From an uncultured Prevotellaceae bacterium (lineage in GTDB: Bacteria > Bacteroidota > Bacteroidia > Bacteroidales > Bacteroidaceae): a stretch of DNA of 64,000 nt. Each line of letters begins with the position of its first letter. Within the stretch, counting starts at the first letter, position 1. Below the pieces are notes generated by a model. It worked only from the letters and a program-made list of their open reading frames with translations. It was not told the DNA's origin and ran no database searches. The translations under genes and the position numbers were made by a program. The stretch is taken from contig CACYME010000009.1 of NCBI GenBank assembly GCA_902775475.1, forward strand, positions 27,365 through 91,364, in the 5' to 3' direction. Shown here piece by piece: positions 26,301 to 34,489 of this stretch.

Positions 26301-26515
26301 CCCGACTGGCGCACGAAGGGCGTCAGCAGCCGGTCGGTGTCATACTGCAGCAGCATGTCGATGTTCTTGAACATGGCGGTCTTCATCGGACCGTCGAGCA
26401 GCGTCACCTCCTCCAGGTCGAAGTGGCGGGGATAGAGTTCGCTCTGGGCCTGCGCCGAAGGGGCTGTCGCAAGTGCCGCAAGGAGGCACGCAAGTAGAAT
26501 CCTGATGTTTGTCAT
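23372..26515 (-). CDS. Glycoside hydrolase family 127 protein (beta-L-arabinofuranosidase-like)
   Basis: 1047 residues with a signal peptide (cleaved near APSAQA) and the GH127/DUF1680 opening SELYPRHFDLEEVTLLDGPM. The catalytic zinc site known from GH127 is visible as GPESCNSNNML (Glu and Cys near residue 357) and GMWCCVGTGMENH (adjacent Cys residues near 431, the first being the nucleophile). After the (alpha/alpha)6 barrel come a DUF4986-like region, a carbohydrate-binding-like module and a C-terminal tail (RYHLSGRP and QRGIVVTNGKKTLF) resembling a short type IX sorting tail. Likely releases beta-L-arabinofuranose from plant glycans. It has its own promoter box upstream and leads the SGNH hydrolase. 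Confidence 0.92.
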   Translation of the reverse strand: MTNIRILLACLLAALATAPSAQAQSELYPRHFDLEEVTLLDGPMKTAMFKNIDMLLQYDTDRLLTPFVRQSGLSDKPSSPYYQWTTRHPNFRNWGGDAGFDLSGHVGGHYLSALALAYAACHDEALRSRLKERLDYMLRVMKDCQDAYDQDTSGLYGFIGGQPINQSWRDLYQGNTATIRNNWGWVPFYVQHKILAGLRDAFLYGNSEVAKELFRKLADWSVNVVARVSDSDMQDWLNCEHGGMNESMLDAYQLFGDRKYLSAAKKYTHQSMLNGMQTLNTTFLDGKHANTQVPKYIGMERIYEQDGTATTYRRAAENFWKDVAEHRTVCIGGNSVGEHFLSVANSNRYIDHLDGPESCNSNNMLKFSEMLFDRTTATDLQSAAKYVDFYENTLWNHILSTQDPTTGGYVYFTTLRPQGYRIYSQVNQGMWCCVGTGMENHSKYGHFIYTHDGSSTLYVNLFIPSELQNEHFAITQQTAFPDSQTSELTVQRAGTYTIAVRHPAWAARGYQVSVNGVAVNAAVEQGRASYVSINRTWAKGDIITVSLPMELRYEECPNYTDYIAFKYGPILLGAPTTTANADDESGLAFEQLKNEYGGEGRMDHAPGSRATSKNLTSAPLLIGQRADVLSRIQRLRSTELSFVIDASRPDAPSYRWNTLRLVPFYKIHHQRYMCYWYQQTAENYASSSMAQSEAEQEALQQRTLDFVAPGEQQSEAGHEGKHSSDSSTGEYNTERYRDARANGYIQYTLYNNSGIEEGLSLMLRFNLADRGRRATLTVNGQQLADITIPASVKGSDANGFYNAEYPIPADMARGKKQFVVRLTASPNTLCPGLYYLRLMKGYDNHAYHFRATDWTTGDAARVQASNISYDMEQNRIHVRATGQNNLCLMLRHNDCDYTIDPQQKYLVVRGTNLRQQQGDSYLWWLNGSNHGTSVAPTQTKTISISGEQQQLVAWDMTASGLYENFQGERPNVCLGQTIFGLTSTTGTSSICDINFVASVDDYVSQATAVSSAIIVPSSSARRYHLSGRPAAPSQRGIVVTNGKKTLF

Positions 26516-26540
26516 TGTGTCGAGTTAATAAGTTTTGGTG

Positions 26541-26548
26541 CAAAGGTA
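26541..26548 (-). promoter_or_regulatory. Promoter -7 box for the GH127 gene
   Basis: TACCTTTG on the minus strand, 26 bp upstream of the GH127 start codon. Confidence 0.55.
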
Positions 26549-26643
26549 ACACTTTTTCCCCACCTGAAAAAATATTTTGGGCAATAACATAGCTATTGCC
26601 CCACAATAATTATAAAAAAGATACAGTCCCCCCAGCCACTCAA

Positions 26644-26680
26644 GCCCCCAGTCAGTCCGCTCGAACAGGGGGCGTTTTTA
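26644..26680 (+). terminator. Terminator-like hairpin between GH127 and ndk genes
   Basis: GCCCCC (26644-26649) pairs with GGGGGC (26668-26673) around an 18-base loop and is followed by GTTTTT on the plus strand. No plus-strand gene ends just before it, so its role is unclear; it adjoins copy D of the intergenic element. Confidence 0.35.
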
Positions 26681-26688
26681 TTCCAAAA

Positions 26689-27100
26689 ATGTCAAAATCT
26701 TTCACTGAAAATTTTGTTCACGGAGACGAAGCATTTTAGAGTGAAAAATGGGCGTTTTCGAGCCTTAGGGAGGCGTCGCCCGATGAAAAATCGGGGCGCA
26801 GAAGGCGAAAATTTGCACACTGACCCCACTTTTGTGCACGTTTTTCGCTCAAATTTTGCTACTTTTCGCGTTTCTGTAAGCACGCCAAATTTTCAAAAGT
26901 CAACGCCAAATTTTCAAAAGTCGTTGACTTTTTTTTCCGAACGAAGCCCATTTTTTGCAAAAATCAAACCAACCAACTGGCAATCAAATATTTAGCAAAC
27001 TCTCAAAAAACAGGCGTTTTTTCGTCCAAAAAGTTTTTTCGTGAAGAATTTTCGAAATATGGAGGCCAAAAATGGCCATTTTGTCAATTTTGTTCAAAAA
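26689..27100 (+). repeat. Dispersed intergenic element, copy D (diverged)
   Basis: Diverged copy of the five-member element. The 5' box here reads AAAAATGGGCGTTTTCGAGCC in two parts (26744-26764), the reverse complement of the box in copies A-C. It is followed by TTGCAC/GTGCAC, CTGTAAGCACGCC, the hairpin GTCAACG/CGTTGAC with a T-run (26899-26935), TTAGCAAACTCTC, and GTGAAGAATTTTCGAAAT. It lies between the divergent GH127 and ndk genes. Confidence 0.75.
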
Positions 27101-27201
27101 AAAGAGGGAAGAAATCTACTGACTTTTCTGAAAGGAATGAACGCCAAGCTGACAATAAAAAAACAGAAGATGGGGCAAGGAGCGAAAAAAACAGGCCGCC
27201 A

Positions 27202-27235
27202 TTGCAGGCTAATTCAGAAAAAAAGCGTATCTTTG
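27202..27235 (+). promoter_or_regulatory. Promoter of ndk
   Basis: TATCTTTG at 27228-27235 with a TTG at 27202-27204, 23 bp upstream. The -7 box lies 32 bp before the ndk start codon. Confidence 0.6.
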
Positions 27236-27267
27236 CAGCATCGACTAAAAACTTAGTTTATTTTCTT

Positions 27268-27735
27268 ATGATGGAAACAACACTCGTACTCCTGAAGCCC
27301 AGCTGCGTGCAGCGCCAGCTGATTGGCGAAATCGTGAACCGTTTTGAGCGCCGTGGCCTCCGCGTGGCCGGCATGAAGATGATGCAGCTCAGCGACGACA
27401 TCCTGCGCGAGCACTATGCCCACCTGGTGGACCGTCCGTTCTTCCCCGCCCTCGCCGCCTCGATGCAGGCCTCGCCCGTGGTGGCGCTGGCCCTGAGCGG
27501 CGTCGATGCCGTGCAGGTGGTGCGCACGATGACGGGCTCCACCAACGGCCGCGAGGCTGCCCCCGGCACCATCCGCGGCGACTACTCGATGAGCAACCAG
27601 CAGAACATCGTCCACGCCAGCGACTCTACGTCGAATGCCGAGATTGAGCTCCGCCGCTTCTTCCGCCCGGAGGAAATCTTCGACTACCAGAGTGGCACCT
27701 TCAGCTACATCTACGGCGACGGCGAGGCCAAATGA
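27268..27735 (+). CDS. ndk: Nucleoside diphosphate kinase
   Basis: 155 residues (or 154 from the second ATG at 27271). METTLVLLKPSCVQRQLIGE is the NDK N-terminal block and NIVHASDSTSNAEIELRRFF carries the phosphate-accepting His (residue 116) in the family motif N-x-x-H-x-S-D-S. It transfers phosphate between nucleoside di- and triphosphates. Its stop codon overlaps the start of the transglutaminase lipoprotein gene (ATGA), so the two are translationally coupled, an unusual pairing of a housekeeping enzyme with an exported protein. Confidence 0.97.
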   Translation: MMETTLVLLKPSCVQRQLIGEIVNRFERRGLRVAGMKMMQLSDDILREHYAHLVDRPFFPALAASMQASPVVALALSGVDAVQVVRTMTGSTNGREAAPGTIRGDYSMSNQQNIVHASDSTSNAEIELRRFFRPEEIFDYQSGTFSYIYGDGEAK

Positions 27736-30200
27736 GGCACTTTACATACGCAGCGCTCCTTGCACTGGCGACGATGCTCGCCGGTGCTTGTCATCGTGGG
27801 GAAGACGAGCGGGAAGCCTGCCTCGACTTCCTTTATCGGTTTATGCCACTGCCCGACAGTACCGACTATTCCCGCGAGTTCTACGAGCAGAACGTGGAGG
27901 CGGCCCTCACGGCACGCCGCGAGATGCCCTGGGGCAGCAGTGTTCCCGAACGGGAGTTCCGCCACTTTGTGCTGCCCGTCCGAGTGAACAACGAACACCT
28001 GGACAGCAGTCGCACGGTGTTCTACCGCGAGCTGAAGCCCCGTGTGGAAAGCCTGTCGATGGAAGAGGCCATCCTGGAGGTGAACCACTGGTGCCACGAG
28101 CACGCCACCTATCGCCCCAGCGACGCCCGCACCAGCAGTCCGCTGGCCACCGTCAGCACAGCCTACGGGCGCTGCGGCGAGGAGTCGACACTGCTGGTAG
28201 CTGCCCTGCGCTCCGTGGGCATACCGGCCCGTCAGGTGTACACGCCGCGATGGGCACATACCGACGACAACCACGCCTGGGTGGAGGCCTGGGCCGACGG
28301 ACAATGGCACTTCCTGGGTGCCTGCGAGCCTGAGCCGGTGCTCGACCTGGGATGGTTCAACGAGAGTGCATCGCGTGGCATGCTGATGCACACCAAGGTG
28401 TTCGGCGACTACGACGGCCCCGAGGAGGTGATGAGCCGCACGCCCTGCTACACCGAAATCAACGTCACCGACCACTATGCACCGACCTCGCAGCTGACGG
28501 TGACCGTCACCGACAGCCTGGGGCATGCCCTGGCCGGTGTGCGGGTGGACTTCAAGCTCTACAACTACGCTGAGTTCTACACCGTGGCCACGAAAGTCAC
28601 CGATGCCGATGGCCACGCATCGCTCACCGCCGGACGCGGCGACATGCTCCTCTGGGCATGCAAAGACGGGCTGACGGCCTTCCGGCAGGTCACCTTCGGC
28701 AAGGATGAAAACGTCTCCCTTACGCTCAGCTCACAGCCCCTGTCTCCCAAATCCCCACTCCTCACGCTCGACATCACTCCCCCACCCGTCTCGGCCTCAT
28801 TGCCCCTCGTGAGCGATGAGCAGCGCCAGGAGAACAACCGCCGACTGGCCCGTGAGGACAGCATCCGCCAGGCCCGTGAGGCAACGATGCCCGTAGAGGC
28901 GTGGCGAGGCCATCACGAGGTCATACAGCAGTTCCTCGATGAAGCCCACGACCAGCAGCGTGCACAGCGGCTGCTCAGCGTGCTCTCGGCAAAAGACCTG
29001 CGCGACGTGGAGCCCGACGCGCTGCGCGACAGCTATGCCTCTGAAGCCGTTGCCGACTGGCTGTCCGATGCCCAGCGCAGCGACGTCTACGACCGCTACG
29101 TGCTCTGCCCTCGTGTGGAGAACGAGTGGCTGACGCCCTACAAGGCCTACCTCCGCCAGCAGCTGGGCGCCATCGGCACGCCCCAGGAGCTGGTGCGCTG
29201 GTGCAAAGACAGCCTGACGCTCGACAGCGACCACAACCCGCAGCAGCTGCGCATGCAGCCCATGAGCGTCTATCGGCATCGCACCACCGACGAACTGGGG
29301 CGCAGCATCTTCTTCGTGGCCGCGGCACGCAGTCTGGGCTTCCCCGCACGCATCAACGAAGTGGACGGGCGCACACAGTACTACGACAGAGACGGCCAGT
29401 GGCACGACGCCTGCTTCAACAGGCAGGAAGCCGCCAACGGCACGGCCAAGCCTACCGTCAGCCTCCGTCTTCACTATCTGCCGGCAGCACGCTTCGACAA
29501 CCCGAAATATTACATCCACTTCACGCTGAGCCGACTGGGCGACGACGGCTGGCCACAGCTGCTCACCTTCCCCGAGGAGGCCACCTGGCGCTCGCACTTT
29601 GCCAACGGTGCCGACCTGGAGCCTGGCAACTACGTGCTGACCACCGGCACGCGCATGGCCAGCGGCAAGGTGCTGGCCAGCATGCAGCGCTTCACCCTGA
29701 GGGCCGACACGACCATCAGCTTCACACTGCGTGAGACGAAGGAAGATGTGCAGGTGATAGGTTCGCAGAACGCTGAGAACCACTACTTTGATTTGAAGGA
29801 GCAGACCGAGAAGACGCTGCTCTCGACCACGGGCCGAGGCTACTACGTGCTGGCGCTGGTGGCTCCCAACCAGGAGCCCACGAACCATGCGCTGCGCGAC
29901 ATTGCAGCCTATAGCGACGACTTCGAGCGATGGGGGCGCAAGCTGGTGGTGCTGCTGCCGGATGCCGACGATGCCCGCCGCTTCAACTTCGGCGAGTTCA
30001 GCCAGTTGCCCGCCACCGTGGTGTGGGGCACCGATATCAACGGAAAGATTGCCCGCGAGGTGTGCCAGGAACTGCGCCTCAGCAGCACTTCGCTGCCCGT
30101 GTTCCTCATCTGCGACACGTTCAACCGCGTGGTGTTCTGCCAGCAGGGCTACACCATCGGCATGGGCGAGCAGCTGCTGAAGGTCATCAGCCAATTATAG
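27732..30200 (+). CDS. Transglutaminase-domain lipoprotein
   Basis: 822 residues. The signal peptide ends in the lipobox LAGAC (lipidated Cys20). A transglutaminase-like domain follows: GRCGEES holds the catalytic Cys148 and DDNHAWVEAW the His181, then DGQWHFLGACEPEP and LDLGWFNESASRG, a pattern common in this Bacteroidota family. A second, transglutaminase-related segment around residue 510 (SIFFVAAARSLGFPARINEV) lacks an obvious Cys. The last 150 residues look like a thioredoxin fold without CxxC (LVVLLPDADDARRF, LPVFLICDTFNRVVF). Probably outer-membrane or periplasmic; substrate unknown. It overlaps ndk by 4 bp and its 3' end overlaps the convergent cutC by 14 bp. Confidence 0.85.
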   Translation: MRHFTYAALLALATMLAGACHRGEDEREACLDFLYRFMPLPDSTDYSREFYEQNVEAALTARREMPWGSSVPEREFRHFVLPVRVNNEHLDSSRTVFYRELKPRVESLSMEEAILEVNHWCHEHATYRPSDARTSSPLATVSTAYGRCGEESTLLVAALRSVGIPARQVYTPRWAHTDDNHAWVEAWADGQWHFLGACEPEPVLDLGWFNESASRGMLMHTKVFGDYDGPEEVMSRTPCYTEINVTDHYAPTSQLTVTVTDSLGHALAGVRVDFKLYNYAEFYTVATKVTDADGHASLTAGRGDMLLWACKDGLTAFRQVTFGKDENVSLTLSSQPLSPKSPLLTLDITPPPVSASLPLVSDEQRQENNRRLAREDSIRQAREATMPVEAWRGHHEVIQQFLDEAHDQQRAQRLLSVLSAKDLRDVEPDALRDSYASEAVADWLSDAQRSDVYDRYVLCPRVENEWLTPYKAYLRQQLGAIGTPQELVRWCKDSLTLDSDHNPQQLRMQPMSVYRHRTTDELGRSIFFVAAARSLGFPARINEVDGRTQYYDRDGQWHDACFNRQEAANGTAKPTVSLRLHYLPAARFDNPKYYIHFTLSRLGDDGWPQLLTFPEEATWRSHFANGADLEPGNYVLTTGTRMASGKVLASMQRFTLRADTTISFTLRETKEDVQVIGSQNAENHYFDLKEQTEKTLLSTTGRGYYVLALVAPNQEPTNHALRDIAAYSDDFERWGRKLVVLLPDADDARRFNFGEFSQLPATVVWGTDINGKIAREVCQELRLSSTSLPVFLICDTFNRVVFCQQGYTIGMGEQLLKVISQL

Positions 30201-30855
30201 CCCGAATCTGGGCCACGGTCTCAGCCGATGTATCGCCCTGGGTGCCACGTGCCGAGCCGTGAATCTCCCTACAGCCCGTCTGGTCGAGAATCAGACGGGC
30301 ATTTTCTGCGTTCACCCCGCCGCCGGGCATGATGATGATGCGACCATCGGCCAGATCATTCAGCCGTCGCAGCAGCGCGATGCCCTGCTCTGCCGTGGTA
30401 GCCTGCCCCGACGTAAGGATGCGGCTGCAGCCCAGCGCCGCGAGCTGTTCGAGCGCCACTATCGGTTCGCGGCAGCGGTCGAAGGCCCGGTGGAAGGTGA
30501 ACGGCTTGCCCTTCGCCTGCCTCACCAGCGCTTCCGTGGCCATCAGGTCGACGTCGCCCTCTGCCGTCAGTGCCCCACTCACGATGCCGTCGGCCCAGGG
30601 CAGCACCGCCTCAATGTCCATCGCCATCGTGCGCAGCTCTGCAGGGGTGTAGACGAAGTCGCCCTCACGGGGCCGTATGAGTACATGAATCTTCAGCCCC
30701 GGATAGCGCTGCCGCACAAACTGCAGCAGCCCCACTGACGGCGTCAGCCCATCGAGCGGCAGGGCCGCACAGAGCTCAATGCGCTCGGCCCCACCCTTCA
30801 AGGCAGCTTCCACGCTGGACAGGCTGCCGCAACAAACTTCCAGCAATCGTCTCAT
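30187..30855 (-). CDS. cutC: CutC-family protein
   Basis: 222 residues with the CutC TIM-barrel blocks LLEVCCGSLSSVEAALKGGA, ERIELCAAL, HVLIRPREGDF, TFHRAFDRC, LTSGQATTAEQG and MPGGGVNAENA. Named for a proposed role in copper tolerance, but the biochemical function is uncertain. It overlaps the upstream DUF3667 gene by 4 bp, so they form a two-gene operon. Confidence 0.93.
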   Translation of the reverse strand: MRRLLEVCCGSLSSVEAALKGGAERIELCAALPLDGLTPSVGLLQFVRQRYPGLKIHVLIRPREGDFVYTPAELRTMAMDIEAVLPWADGIVSGALTAEGDVDLMATEALVRQAKGKPFTFHRAFDRCREPIVALEQLAALGCSRILTSGQATTAEQGIALLRRLNDLADGRIIIMPGGGVNAENARLILDQTGCREIHGSARGTQGDTSAETVAQIRAIIG

Positions 30856-31745
30856 CGGCTTCCCTCGTTTTTCTTTCTGTTCCTCCTGTCAATCAGGAAA
30901 CCCGTCAGAGCGATGCATCCTATTGCTATCAGACTCACGCTGAAGGTTGCCAGGAACACTTCGGAGGTGAAGTCGGAAGTGGTGGTAATGAAATAGAACA
31001 ATACGAACGAGAGCAGCCCAATTATCAGGCAGGTGAGCACACGCCACGAGGTGCCCAACCAGCTGTAGGCGAACAGCTGCCTATAGGCCACCACGTAGTA
31101 GATGGGCAGCAACAGCAAAATCCAGTTCCACCTGACGACATCGGCCAGAATGTCGAGCAGCACCCACAGCGAGCTGAGGAACACCTGGATGAAGAACCCC
31201 TCGGGCAGCGAGTGATGGCGGTGCTGGGGCGAGTTTCGGAAAAGGAGCCACGTGGGCAGCAGAAGCAGGCTGCTGGACAGCAGCATGGACCATCCGGGAT
31301 TGGAATCGGCCCAGCTGGTGAACGACTGGTAGAAAGTGCCCCTCTCCTTCTCGCTCACGCTTTCGCTGGAGGTCGGGCTGCCCAGCAGCATGCCCACCAG
31401 CACCTCGCCGATGGCCACGATGAGCAGCATCTTCACCGGCGGAAACGACACCTGACGCTTGCCACTGATATAGTCGCTGATGAGATAGCCCGGGCGCAGC
31501 AGCAGCTGCAGCAGCGAATAGCCCAGCGACCGTGAGTCCATGCCCCAGACGAGCATCACGCCCTGCCTCACCGTGGTCCACCCTATGGGGCCCACACCCG
31601 CCTTCTGGCCGCAACGGGGGCAGAAATTATCGCTGAACTCGGTGCCGCAGTTGACGCACCGCTCGGTGTGCACGCTATGGTTCGTGTAGTCAAACGGGTT
31701 GAGCTGCCACGCTCTGAAACGCTGATATTTCTCTCGCAAATTCAT
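30852..31745 (-). CDS. DUF3667 zinc-ribbon membrane protein
   Basis: 297 residues. A small zinc ribbon (Cys30, Cys33, Cys42, Cys45; CVNCGTEFSDNFCPRCGQ) is followed by the DUF3667 region (GPIGWTTVRQGVM, LLLRPGYLISDYISGKRQ) and about five membrane helices. The function of DUF3667 is unknown; it is widespread in Bacteroidota. It is coupled to cutC by a 4-bp overlap and has a promoter box about 80 bp upstream. Confidence 0.85.
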   Translation of the reverse strand: MNLREKYQRFRAWQLNPFDYTNHSVHTERCVNCGTEFSDNFCPRCGQKAGVGPIGWTTVRQGVMLVWGMDSRSLGYSLLQLLLRPGYLISDYISGKRQVSFPPVKMLLIVAIGEVLVGMLLGSPTSSESVSEKERGTFYQSFTSWADSNPGWSMLLSSSLLLLPTWLLFRNSPQHRHHSLPEGFFIQVFLSSLWVLLDILADVVRWNWILLLLPIYYVVAYRQLFAYSWLGTSWRVLTCLIIGLLSFVLFYFITTTSDFTSEVFLATFSVSLIAIGCIALTGFLIDRRNRKKNEGSR

Positions 31746-31824
31746 AGTTCAAAATAGATGAAAAGAGCCTTTCCTCATGCCCTCTCTTGCAGGCTTCCCA
31801 CACAGGCTCGCAAGAAGCACGGTG

Positions 31825-31832
31825 CAAAGGTA
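31825..31832 (-). promoter_or_regulatory. Promoter -7 box for DUF3667-cutC
   Basis: TACCTTTG on the minus strand, about 80 bp upstream of the DUF3667 start codon. Confidence 0.5.
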
Positions 31833-31909
31833 CTACTTTTTTTTGAACTATCTTCCTAAACAATGCTAAATTCTGCATGCAAAATGACGGGAAATTGCGG
31901 GAAAATGTG

Positions 31910-31917
31910 TACCTTTG
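31910..31917 (+). promoter_or_regulatory. Promoter -7 box for the AmmeMemoRadiSam genes
   Basis: TACCTTTG on the plus strand, 45 bp upstream of the fused A/B gene; it is divergent from the DUF3667 promoter. Confidence 0.5.
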
Positions 31918-31961
31918 GCCACTGAAAACGGAGATACTGGCAACCAGCCTGACCGGAATGA

Positions 31962-33473
31962 ATGATGAAGAAAATACTGACAGCAATCATAGCGACAATG
32001 ATGATGATGAATGCATGCAAAGGACAGATGGCAAAGGAGCCCGTAGTGAGGCCTGCCACTCAGGCGAACCGATTCTATACGGCTGATGCGAAGGAACTGA
32101 GTGAGGAGATTGACAGCCTGCTGGCCCGGCATCGCGGCAAGGCGACATACGGCAACGTGGCGGCGCTGATAGTGCCCCATGCCAGCTATTATTTCTCAGG
32201 CAACGTGGCGGCGACAGCCTACATGTCGATGCCGGCAGACAAGACCTACAAGCGCCTGTTCCTGCTGGGTCCGAGCCATCGTGAGTGGTTCGACGGGGCT
32301 TCGGTGAACACCGAGGCCGAGCGCTATGCCACGCCGCTGGGGCTGGTAAACGTGGACCACGAGACGGCGCTCCGCCTGACGGAGGCCGACAGCGTGTTCA
32401 GATACGAGCCCAGAGCGCACGACAGGGAGCACTGCCTGGAGGTGCAGCTGCCATTCCTGCAGCGATTCTTCGCCGTCCACGCTGCAGGAAGCCCAAAGGA
32501 GGTGCCGCCCATCGTGCCCATCATCATCTCCACAAACGACTTCAGGAAGCTGCAAAGGATAGCAGCCGTGCTGAAGCCCTATTTCACCGAGGACAACCTG
32601 TTCATCATCAGCAGCGACTTCTCGCATTATCCGGCCTACGACGATGCCTGCAGGGTGGACAGCCTGACCGGCAAGGCCGTGGAGAGCGGAGACGTGAGGC
32701 AGTTCATCGCCCAGCTGGAGGAGAACGCCCATAGTCACATCAGGAACCTGACCACAAGTGCCTGCGGCGAACTGTCGATAGCCACGCTGATGCTGATGCT
32801 CGACAGCACATACCAGGTGAAGCATCTGCTATACCAGAACTCGGGCGACATCGATGGCCACGACAAGAAGCAGGTGGTGGGCTATCATGCGTTTGCCATT
32901 CTGCGGGAAGGAGGAGAGACCAGCGATTTTTCCCTGACGGCCGAAGAGAAACAGCTGTTGAAGGAGATAGCCCTGACGAGCATCGAGGATTCGCTATGCG
33001 GCAAGCGGATGGCGGACATGGATTCATCGCTCATCGCCCTTCATCCTTCGCTGAAGCAGAAGTGCGGAGCGTTTGTCTCCCTTCACCGGCGAGGGCGGCT
33101 GCGCGGGTGCATCGGCCACTTCGGCGAGGACGTGCCCCTGCACGAGCTGGTGGCCGAGATGGCGCGTGCCGCTGCCTTCGAGGACCCGCGGTTCAGGCCC
33201 GTCGCACAGGAAGAGCTGAAGGATATTGACATCGAAATCTCCGTTCTCACACCCATGCGCCGAATCAAGAGCATAGACGAGTTCGAGCTGCACCGCCACG
33301 GCATTTATATCCGCAAGGGCCACCGCAGCGGAACGTTCCTGCCACAGGTGGCCGACGAGGTGAACTGGACGAAGGAGGAGTTCGTAGGCCATTGTGCACA
33401 GGACAAGGCCGGCATAGGATGGGACGGGTGGCGCGATGCTGAGCTCTATGTCTACGAGGCCATCGTGTTTTGA
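31962..33473 (+). CDS. AmmeMemoRadiSam system protein B-A fusion (MEMO1 + AMMECR1), putative lipoprotein
   Basis: 503 residues (a second ATG at 31965 is equally possible). Residues about 25-310 are a MEMO1-like domain with histidines in VPHASYYFSGNVAATAY, LLGPSHREWFDGASV and ISSDFSHYPAYDDA. Residues about 320-500 are an AMMECR1 domain with LRGCIGHFGEDVPL, the invariant LRGCIG motif. In many prokaryotes these are separate proteins A and B. The N-terminus MMKKILTAIIATMMMMNAC looks like a lipoprotein signal, which would place the protein outside the cytoplasm although its partner radical SAM enzyme is cytoplasmic. It ends 9 bp before the radical SAM gene. Confidence 0.88.
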   Translation: MMKKILTAIIATMMMMNACKGQMAKEPVVRPATQANRFYTADAKELSEEIDSLLARHRGKATYGNVAALIVPHASYYFSGNVAATAYMSMPADKTYKRLFLLGPSHREWFDGASVNTEAERYATPLGLVNVDHETALRLTEADSVFRYEPRAHDREHCLEVQLPFLQRFFAVHAAGSPKEVPPIVPIIISTNDFRKLQRIAAVLKPYFTEDNLFIISSDFSHYPAYDDACRVDSLTGKAVESGDVRQFIAQLEENAHSHIRNLTTSACGELSIATLMLMLDSTYQVKHLLYQNSGDIDGHDKKQVVGYHAFAILREGGETSDFSLTAEEKQLLKEIALTSIEDSLCGKRMADMDSSLIALHPSLKQKCGAFVSLHRRGRLRGCIGHFGEDVPLHELVAEMARAAAFEDPRFRPVAQEELKDIDIEISVLTPMRRIKSIDEFELHRHGIYIRKGHRSGTFLPQVADEVNWTKEEFVGHCAQDKAGIGWDGWRDAELYVYEAIVF

Positions 33474-33482
33474 AAGGAAGCA

Positions 33483-34349
33483 ATGACCACTTGCAAATAC
33501 TATCACACACTGAGCGACAGCCAGGTGGAATGCCAGCTCTGCCCCCACCATTGCCACATTGCCAATGGGAGGACGGGCATCTGCCACAGCCGGCGCAATC
33601 ACGACGGGGTCCTCGTCAGCGAGGTCTACGGCAGGCCTTGCTCGCTGGCCATCGACCCCATCGAGAAGAAACCACTTTACCACTTCCACCCTGGGACGAC
33701 CTGCCTCTCCCTGGCTTGCACGGGGTGCAACTTCCGCTGTCTGAACTGTCAGAACCATGAGATTTCTCAGGTGTCGCCAGCAGAAGCAGGCCACTACGAC
33801 CTCACGCCAGAGCAGGTGGTGAGCCTCGCCCTGGAGCATCGCTGTCCGGGCATTGCCTACACCTACACGGAGCCGCTTACTTACCTTGAATACATCACCG
33901 ACACGGCACGGCTGGCTTGCGAGGCGGGGCTGTGGAACATCCTCGTCACGGCGGGCTACGTCTGCCAGCAGCCGCTGCGCGACCTCCTGCCCTTTCTCGA
34001 TGCTGCCAACATCGACCTGAAAGCGTTCTCCGACGACATCTACCACCAGGTCTGCGGCGGCCATCTCCAGCCCGTCCTCGACACCATCATGGCCATGCAC
34101 GATGCCGGTGTGTGGATAGAGCTGACGAATCTCATCATCCCCGGCGTCAACGATGACATGCTGATGATTCGCCAGATGTGCCAATGGATAGCGAGCAGGG
34201 GCCTTGCCGACAATCCCCTGCACTTCAGCCGCTTCTTCCCCCGCTACAAGATGCTGGACGTGCCCCCCACCCCTATCCGCACCCTACAGGAGGCGAAGCA
34301 AATAGCCCTCGAAGAAGGCCTCAAGTACGTGTATCTGGGGAATGTTTAA
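33483..34349 (+). CDS. amrS: AmmeMemoRadiSam system radical SAM enzyme
   Basis: 288 residues of the pyruvate-formate-lyase-activating-enzyme-like radical SAM family. The [4Fe-4S] motif CxxxCxxC is Cys82, Cys86, Cys89 in CTGCNFRCLNCQNHEISQ, preceded by further cysteines (CQLCPHHC, GIC) typical of AmrS. YTEPLTYLEYITDTA and LVTAGYVCQQPLRDL are family blocks. The substrate of AmrS is unknown, but it is consistently found with MEMO1 and AMMECR1 proteins, as here with the fused gene 9 bp upstream. Confidence 0.93.
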   Translation: MTTCKYYHTLSDSQVECQLCPHHCHIANGRTGICHSRRNHDGVLVSEVYGRPCSLAIDPIEKKPLYHFHPGTTCLSLACTGCNFRCLNCQNHEISQVSPAEAGHYDLTPEQVVSLALEHRCPGIAYTYTEPLTYLEYITDTARLACEAGLWNILVTAGYVCQQPLRDLLPFLDAANIDLKAFSDDIYHQVCGGHLQPVLDTIMAMHDAGVWIELTNLIIPGVNDDMLMIRQMCQWIASRGLADNPLHFSRFFPRYKMLDVPPTPIRTLQEAKQIALEEGLKYVYLGNV

Positions 34350-34489
34350 TTCTTCATTCGTCCTTTCTTTAGCATCAATCGCCACTCATTCACCACCAAT
34401 TCTTCATAAATCATTTATTTTTTCAGAAAAACGGCACGGCTGGCCGCCCCTTCTTTCCATTTTTTAACATTTGTTTCGTGCCATAATAA

